Origin: Phytoactinopolyspora endophytica
Lineage (GTDB): Bacteria; Actinomycetota; Actinomycetes; Jiangellales; Jiangellaceae
Assembly: GCF_004138495.1 (NCBI RefSeq)
Contig: NZ_ML142855.1
Span: forward strand, 281,955-289,658
Reading direction: 5' to 3'
DNA: 7,704 nucleotides
Shown in pieces: positions 5,741 through 7,704 of the stretch. Position 1 is the first letter of the stretch; each line of letters opens with the position of its first letter. The notes under the pieces are model-generated. The model searched no databases and was not told the DNA's origin. It saw only the letters and a program-made list of their open reading frames with translations. A program made the translations under genes and the position numbers.

Positions 5741-6505
5741 TCAGGACGATTCGGCGAGGTGCGCTGCGATTCGCTGAGTAAACCGCCTGGCGGCGGCTGG
5801 GTCTAGGTCTGCGCCCGGTAAGGATCGTTGCCGATGCAAGGCCGCGGTGATCAAGACATGGTCAGGGCCTTCGGTGTGGTCGAGGGCCCATTGGCCGCCG
5901 TCGATCTTGGACACGAGGGTGTGCTCGGCCGCGTATCGCCACGCGCGGCAGGCATTGAGCACTGCGTACTCGTTGGAGGCGTGCTCAGCGGCCCAGTAAA
6001 GCTCCGCCAGAAGCTGCGCACGGACGAGTTCTTCGGCGACCGGCGCGAATACCTCGGCGGCTGCGGGACCTGGCCCGAGGCCGATCCCCGCCGTCCGGCA
6101 CACGGCGAAGTGCAGAATCAAGTCGGGGTCGCCGTCGTGATCACGGCCATCGACGATCTTGGTATCTTCAGGCGCGGTTGTCACGTGGAGCTCGAATGCG
6201 GGCTGTGCTGTCGGGTGTTGTGTGATCGGGAGGGTGACGACGCTGAGCTCCAGCCCGTGAGCCGGGCAGGGAAGGCATTCCTGCGCCAGTCGCTCGCCTG
6301 CGGCCGACTGCTGCGTTGCTGTCAGCGGACCCTTGGAGACGACGAGGATGTCCACGTCACTGCGACGTGGGTCGTATCCTCCGAGCGCAGCTGAGCCATG
6401 CAGGTAGACGCCTACCAACTCTGGCCCCAAGACCGTGCTCATCACTGAAGCGACGTCGCCGACATAGCGCTGCGACAGCGCGTCCAGAGCCTCAACGTTT
6501 GTCAT
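5741..6505 (-). CDS. AadA-like nucleotidyltransferase with C-terminal DUF4111 domain
   Basis: This 254-residue protein starts at ATG 6505 (MTNVEALDAL) with GGTGG 4 nt before the start codon. The open frame continues upstream to 6784, but that part overlaps the divergent AlkB gene antisense and is rejected. The N-terminal nucleotidyltransferase domain has VYLHGSAALGGY (33-44) and SDVDILVV (49-56). Gly37-Ser38, Asp50 and Asp52 are the nucleotide and metal site, and Glu86 in GLELSVV is the probable third acidic residue, placed as the catalytic Glu87 of AadA. The C-terminal helical part has CRAWRYAAEHTLVSK (186-200) and QWALDH, which match the aminoglycoside adenylyltransferase C-terminal domain. 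AadA enzymes adenylylate streptomycin or spectinomycin. Whether this chromosomal homologue does so is unknown; the AadA tryptophan-containing segment after Glu86 is not conserved. Confidence 0.8.
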   Translation of the reverse strand: MTNVEALDALSQRYVGDVASVMSTVLGPELVGVYLHGSAALGGYDPRRSDVDILVVSKGPLTATQQSAAGERLAQECLPCPAHGLELSVVTLPITQHPTAQPAFELHVTTAPEDTKIVDGRDHDGDPDLILHFAVCRTAGIGLGPGPAAAEVFAPVAEELVRAQLLAELYWAAEHASNEYAVLNACRAWRYAAEHTLVSKIDGGQWALDHTEGPDHVLITAALHRQRSLPGADLDPAAARRFTQRIAAHLAESS

Positions 6506-6525
6506 ATGTCCACCATCCCCATTGT

Positions 6526-6565
6526 GTCCTGCAGCCCGAGCGCTCCAGACCACATTCTGCAGGAC
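6526..6565. promoter_or_regulatory. Inverted repeat in the divergent promoter region
   Basis: GTCCTGCAG (6526-6534) and CTGCAGGAC (6557-6565) form a perfect 9-bp inverted repeat with a 22-nt spacer. The arm centres are 31 bp apart, about three helical turns. It lies 20-60 nt upstream of the nucleotidyltransferase start and could be its operator. A weak -10-like CACAAT (minus strand, 6521-6526) abuts the left arm. Confidence 0.45.
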
Positions 6566-6593
6566 GTTGCGATGGATCGCGTCCGGAAAGATG

Positions 6594-6609
6594 TGGAACT
6601 TGTGTTCGA
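6594..6609. promoter_or_regulatory. LexA (SOS) box upstream of the AlkB homologue
   Basis: TGGAACTTGTGTTCGA matches the actinobacterial/Gram-positive LexA consensus TCGAAC-N4-GTTCGA at 11 of 12 defined positions, including the full GAAC-N4-GTTC core. It covers the expected -35 region (6595-6600) of the -10 at 6618-6623, so LexA binding would exclude RNA polymerase. The divergent nucleotidyltransferase start is about 90 nt away and may or may not be affected. Confidence 0.72.
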
Positions 6610-6617
6610 ATGTGGGG

Positions 6618-6623
6618 TAACGT
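6618..6623 (+). promoter_or_regulatory. -10 element of a probable leaderless promoter for the AlkB homologue
   Basis: TAACGT fits TANNNT and ends 6 nt before ATG 6630, the same geometry as at 3447-3459. There is no Shine-Dalgarno ahead of the start, in line with a leaderless transcript. Confidence 0.5.
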
Positions 6624-6629
6624 TGTGGC

Positions 6630-7262
6630 ATGTCGATAGCGATGCAGGCGTCCCTGTTCGACAGTCCGGCGGCGGATCCCGTGCTCGGCGAGCTCGGACG
6701 ACGTGTGGAACGGACCGAGCTCACAGCCGGGGCCTGGGTCGACGTCCGGCCGGGCTGGCTGGGTGGCGCCGATGAGCTGTTCACTCGCCTGGTCGACGTG
6801 GTGCCGTGGCGCGCCGAGCGGCGGCAAATGTATGAGCGTGTGGTCGATGTGCCTCGCCTGGTGTGCTGGTACGGGGAACAAGACCGGCTGCCGGATCCAG
6901 CGCTTGAGGAGGCGAAGGCGGCACTGAGCCGGCACTATCGAGACGAACTCGGGGAGCCGTTTCTGACCGCCGGCCTCTGCTTCTACCGGGACGGCCGGGA
7001 CAGCGTCGCCTGGCACGGCGACACCATCGGCCGTAGCAAGCACGAAGACACGATGGTGGCCATCCTCTCCCTCGGCGAGCCAAGATCGCTGTTGCTGCGT
7101 CCGCGCAGCGGCGGCGAGTCGCTGCGATACCAACTTGGCCACGGGGACCTGCTGGTCATGGGAGGGTCATGTCAACGCACCTGGGAGCACGCGATCCCGA
7201 AGACCGCCCGGCCGGTGGGGCCGCGCATCAGCGTCCAGTTCCGTCCCCGTGATGTTGCCTGA
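6630..7262 (+). CDS. AlkB-family 2-oxoglutarate/Fe(II)-dependent dioxygenase
   Basis: The protein has 210 residues, close to the 216 of E. coli AlkB. AlkB enzymes repair 1-methyladenine and 3-methylcytosine in DNA or RNA by oxidative demethylation. The iron triad is present: AWHGD (His129, Asp131) and WEHAIPK (His187). PRISVQFRP supplies Arg199 and Arg205, with the R-x5-R spacing that binds 2-oxoglutarate and contacts the active site in AlkB (Arg204/Arg210). The nucleotide-recognition lid is represented by PRLVCWYGE (75-83), as in the ALKBH2/3-like bacterial branch. The double-stranded beta-helix region includes MVAILSLGEPRSLLLRPR and HGDLLVMGGSCQRTW, both standard. The gene has its own promoter with a LexA box, divergent from the AadA-like gene. 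A DNA repair role is strongly supported by family; damage induction is inferred from the box. Confidence 0.9.
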   Translation: MSIAMQASLFDSPAADPVLGELGRRVERTELTAGAWVDVRPGWLGGADELFTRLVDVVPWRAERRQMYERVVDVPRLVCWYGEQDRLPDPALEEAKAALSRHYRDELGEPFLTAGLCFYRDGRDSVAWHGDTIGRSKHEDTMVAILSLGEPRSLLLRPRSGGESLRYQLGHGDLLVMGGSCQRTWEHAIPKTARPVGPRISVQFRPRDVA

Positions 7263-7342
7263 TCCGACCTCCGTGTGATGTGGGTGTGGGAACCCGGGAG
7301 GTGGGAAGAGGTCTGCCGGCATCCAGTTACGTCAGGCGTGTC
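7261..7342 (+). repeat. Direct repeat, copy 1
   Basis: This matches 7352-7433 at 79 of 82 positions (mismatches at 7263, 7268 and 7274), a 91-bp offset. The last 68 bases are identical. It begins within the stop codon of the AlkB homologue and contains the 31-bp core found inverted at 7467-7497. Confidence 0.9.
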
Positions 7343-7351
7343 GGGCCGGAC

Positions 7352-7433
7352 GAACCGAGCTCCGCGTGATGTGGGTGTGGGAACCCGGGAGGTGGGAAGA
7401 GGTCTGCCGGCATCCAGTTACGTCAGGCGTGTC
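7352..7433 (+). repeat. Direct repeat, copy 2
   Basis: This is the second copy of the 82-bp unit; a 9-bp non-matching linker (7343-7351) separates the copies. Its core (7381-7411) can pair with the inverted copy to form a 31-bp stem with a 55-nt loop. Confidence 0.9.
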
Positions 7434-7466
7434 TGCTCGGTTGGTCTGTGGCCCGGTTGGGCTTGA

Positions 7467-7497
7467 GCCGGCATACCTCTTCCCACCTCCCGGGTTC
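7467..7497 (-). repeat. Inverted third copy of the 31-bp repeat core
   Basis: Its reverse complement equals 7290-7320 and 7381-7411 at 30 of 31 positions, spanning GAACCCGGGAGG to TGCCGGC. It lies 18 nt downstream of the amidotransferase stop (reading minus). With copy 2 it could form a very stable cruciform or RNA hairpin, possibly a terminator for both converging genes. The 252-nt gap 7263-7514 shows no convincing gene. Confidence 0.88.
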
Positions 7498-7514
7498 TCC
7501 TGTTCCGTATCCGT

Positions 7515-7704
7515 CTAGCGCGCGGCGTATCTGGGCGAAAGCACGTCGGTGACCAGCTCGGCCAGGAGCTCGATGCCGTTCGTGGACAGGATCGACTCCA
7601 GGTGGAACTGCACCGACGCGAAGCCGGGGCCGCGCAGTGCATGCACCTCGCCGGTCTCGGTGTCGGTCGCGACTTCGACGCTGGCGGGGACATTCAACAT
7701 CGCG
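7515..7704 (-). CDS. C-terminal amidotransferase part of a PhzE/anthranilate synthase-like enzyme (partial)
   Basis: The minus-strand frame is open to the window edge and ends in TAG at 7515-7517, giving about 62 residues. The ATG at 7698-7700 is internal, since the frame continues upstream with Ala and the visible part lacks the catalytic Cys. GEVHALRGPGFASVQFHLES holds the His and Glu of the Cys-His-Glu triad of class I glutamine amidotransferases (codons near 7602 and 7596). The 'HALRGPGFASVQFH.ES' wording is typical of fused anthranilate/2-amino-2-desoxyisochorismate synthases (PhzE or TrpE-TrpG type). These use glutamine-derived ammonia on chorismate, for tryptophan or for phenazine-like secondary metabolites. 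Which of these cannot be told from the fragment. It converges with the AlkB homologue across the repeat region. Confidence 0.75.
   Translation of the reverse strand, partial: AMLNVPASVEVATDTETGEVHALRGPGFASVQFHLESILSTNGIELLAELVTDVLSPRYAAR

Noticed and set aside
6506..6784. Upstream extension of the nucleotidyltransferase frame by 93 residues
   Set aside because: It runs antisense through the AlkB gene and its promoter, has no family-like sequence, and the start at 6505 has a ribosome binding site and the right length.
7275..7466. Small plus-strand reading frame inside the 91-bp repeats
   Set aside because: The peptide simply repeats with the DNA in shifted frames; no start signal or conserved domain.

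Overview
The window is high-GC DNA with strong third-position G/C bias. It carries families typical of Actinomycetota: a DUF1707-TM2 membrane protein, an Rv3369-type F420-dependent PPOX protein, a PiT transporter paired with a DUF47/PhoU-like protein, and a GAAC-N4-GTTC LexA box. A soil or free-living actinomycete is likely, but the genus cannot be read from the sequence. All family calls are by eye, without database searches.

Layout, left to right. Positions 1-93 (+) hold the C-terminus of a 2-hydroxyacid dehydrogenase. Positions 285-926 and 1015-1986 (+) are a phosphate module: a DUF47/PhoU-like protein and a PiT phosphate transporter. A PHO-box-like GTTCACC direct repeat lies just upstream, and a strong hairpin separates the two genes. 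Positions 2054-3253 (+) encode homogentisate 1,2-dioxygenase without other pathway genes. It is followed by a five-unit 16-bp tandem repeat that begins in its stop codon. Positions 3459-4007 and 4011-5186 (+) are a tight pair: a DUF1707-TM2 membrane protein, apparently leaderless and with an operator-like dyad over its promoter, and a secreted lipoprotein alpha/beta-hydrolase.

On the minus strand, 5245-5685 is an F420-type PPOX protein and 5741-6505 is an AadA-like nucleotidyltransferase. Divergent to these, 6630-7262 (+) is an AlkB-family 2-oxoglutarate/Fe(II) dioxygenase. A near-consensus actinobacterial SOS box covers its predicted -35 region. Positions 7263-7514 are non-coding and hold a 91-bp-period direct duplication plus a third, inverted 31-bp copy. 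Positions 7515-7704 (-) are the C-terminus of a glutamine-amidotransferase domain of a PhzE/anthranilate synthase-like enzyme.

The window reads as ordinary chromosome made of small independent units. No transposase, phage gene, tRNA or CRISPR array was seen. The most interesting points are regulatory and structural: the SOS box on the AlkB homologue, the PHO box on the phosphate genes, the operator-like dyad on the TM2 gene, and the two unexplained repeat families.
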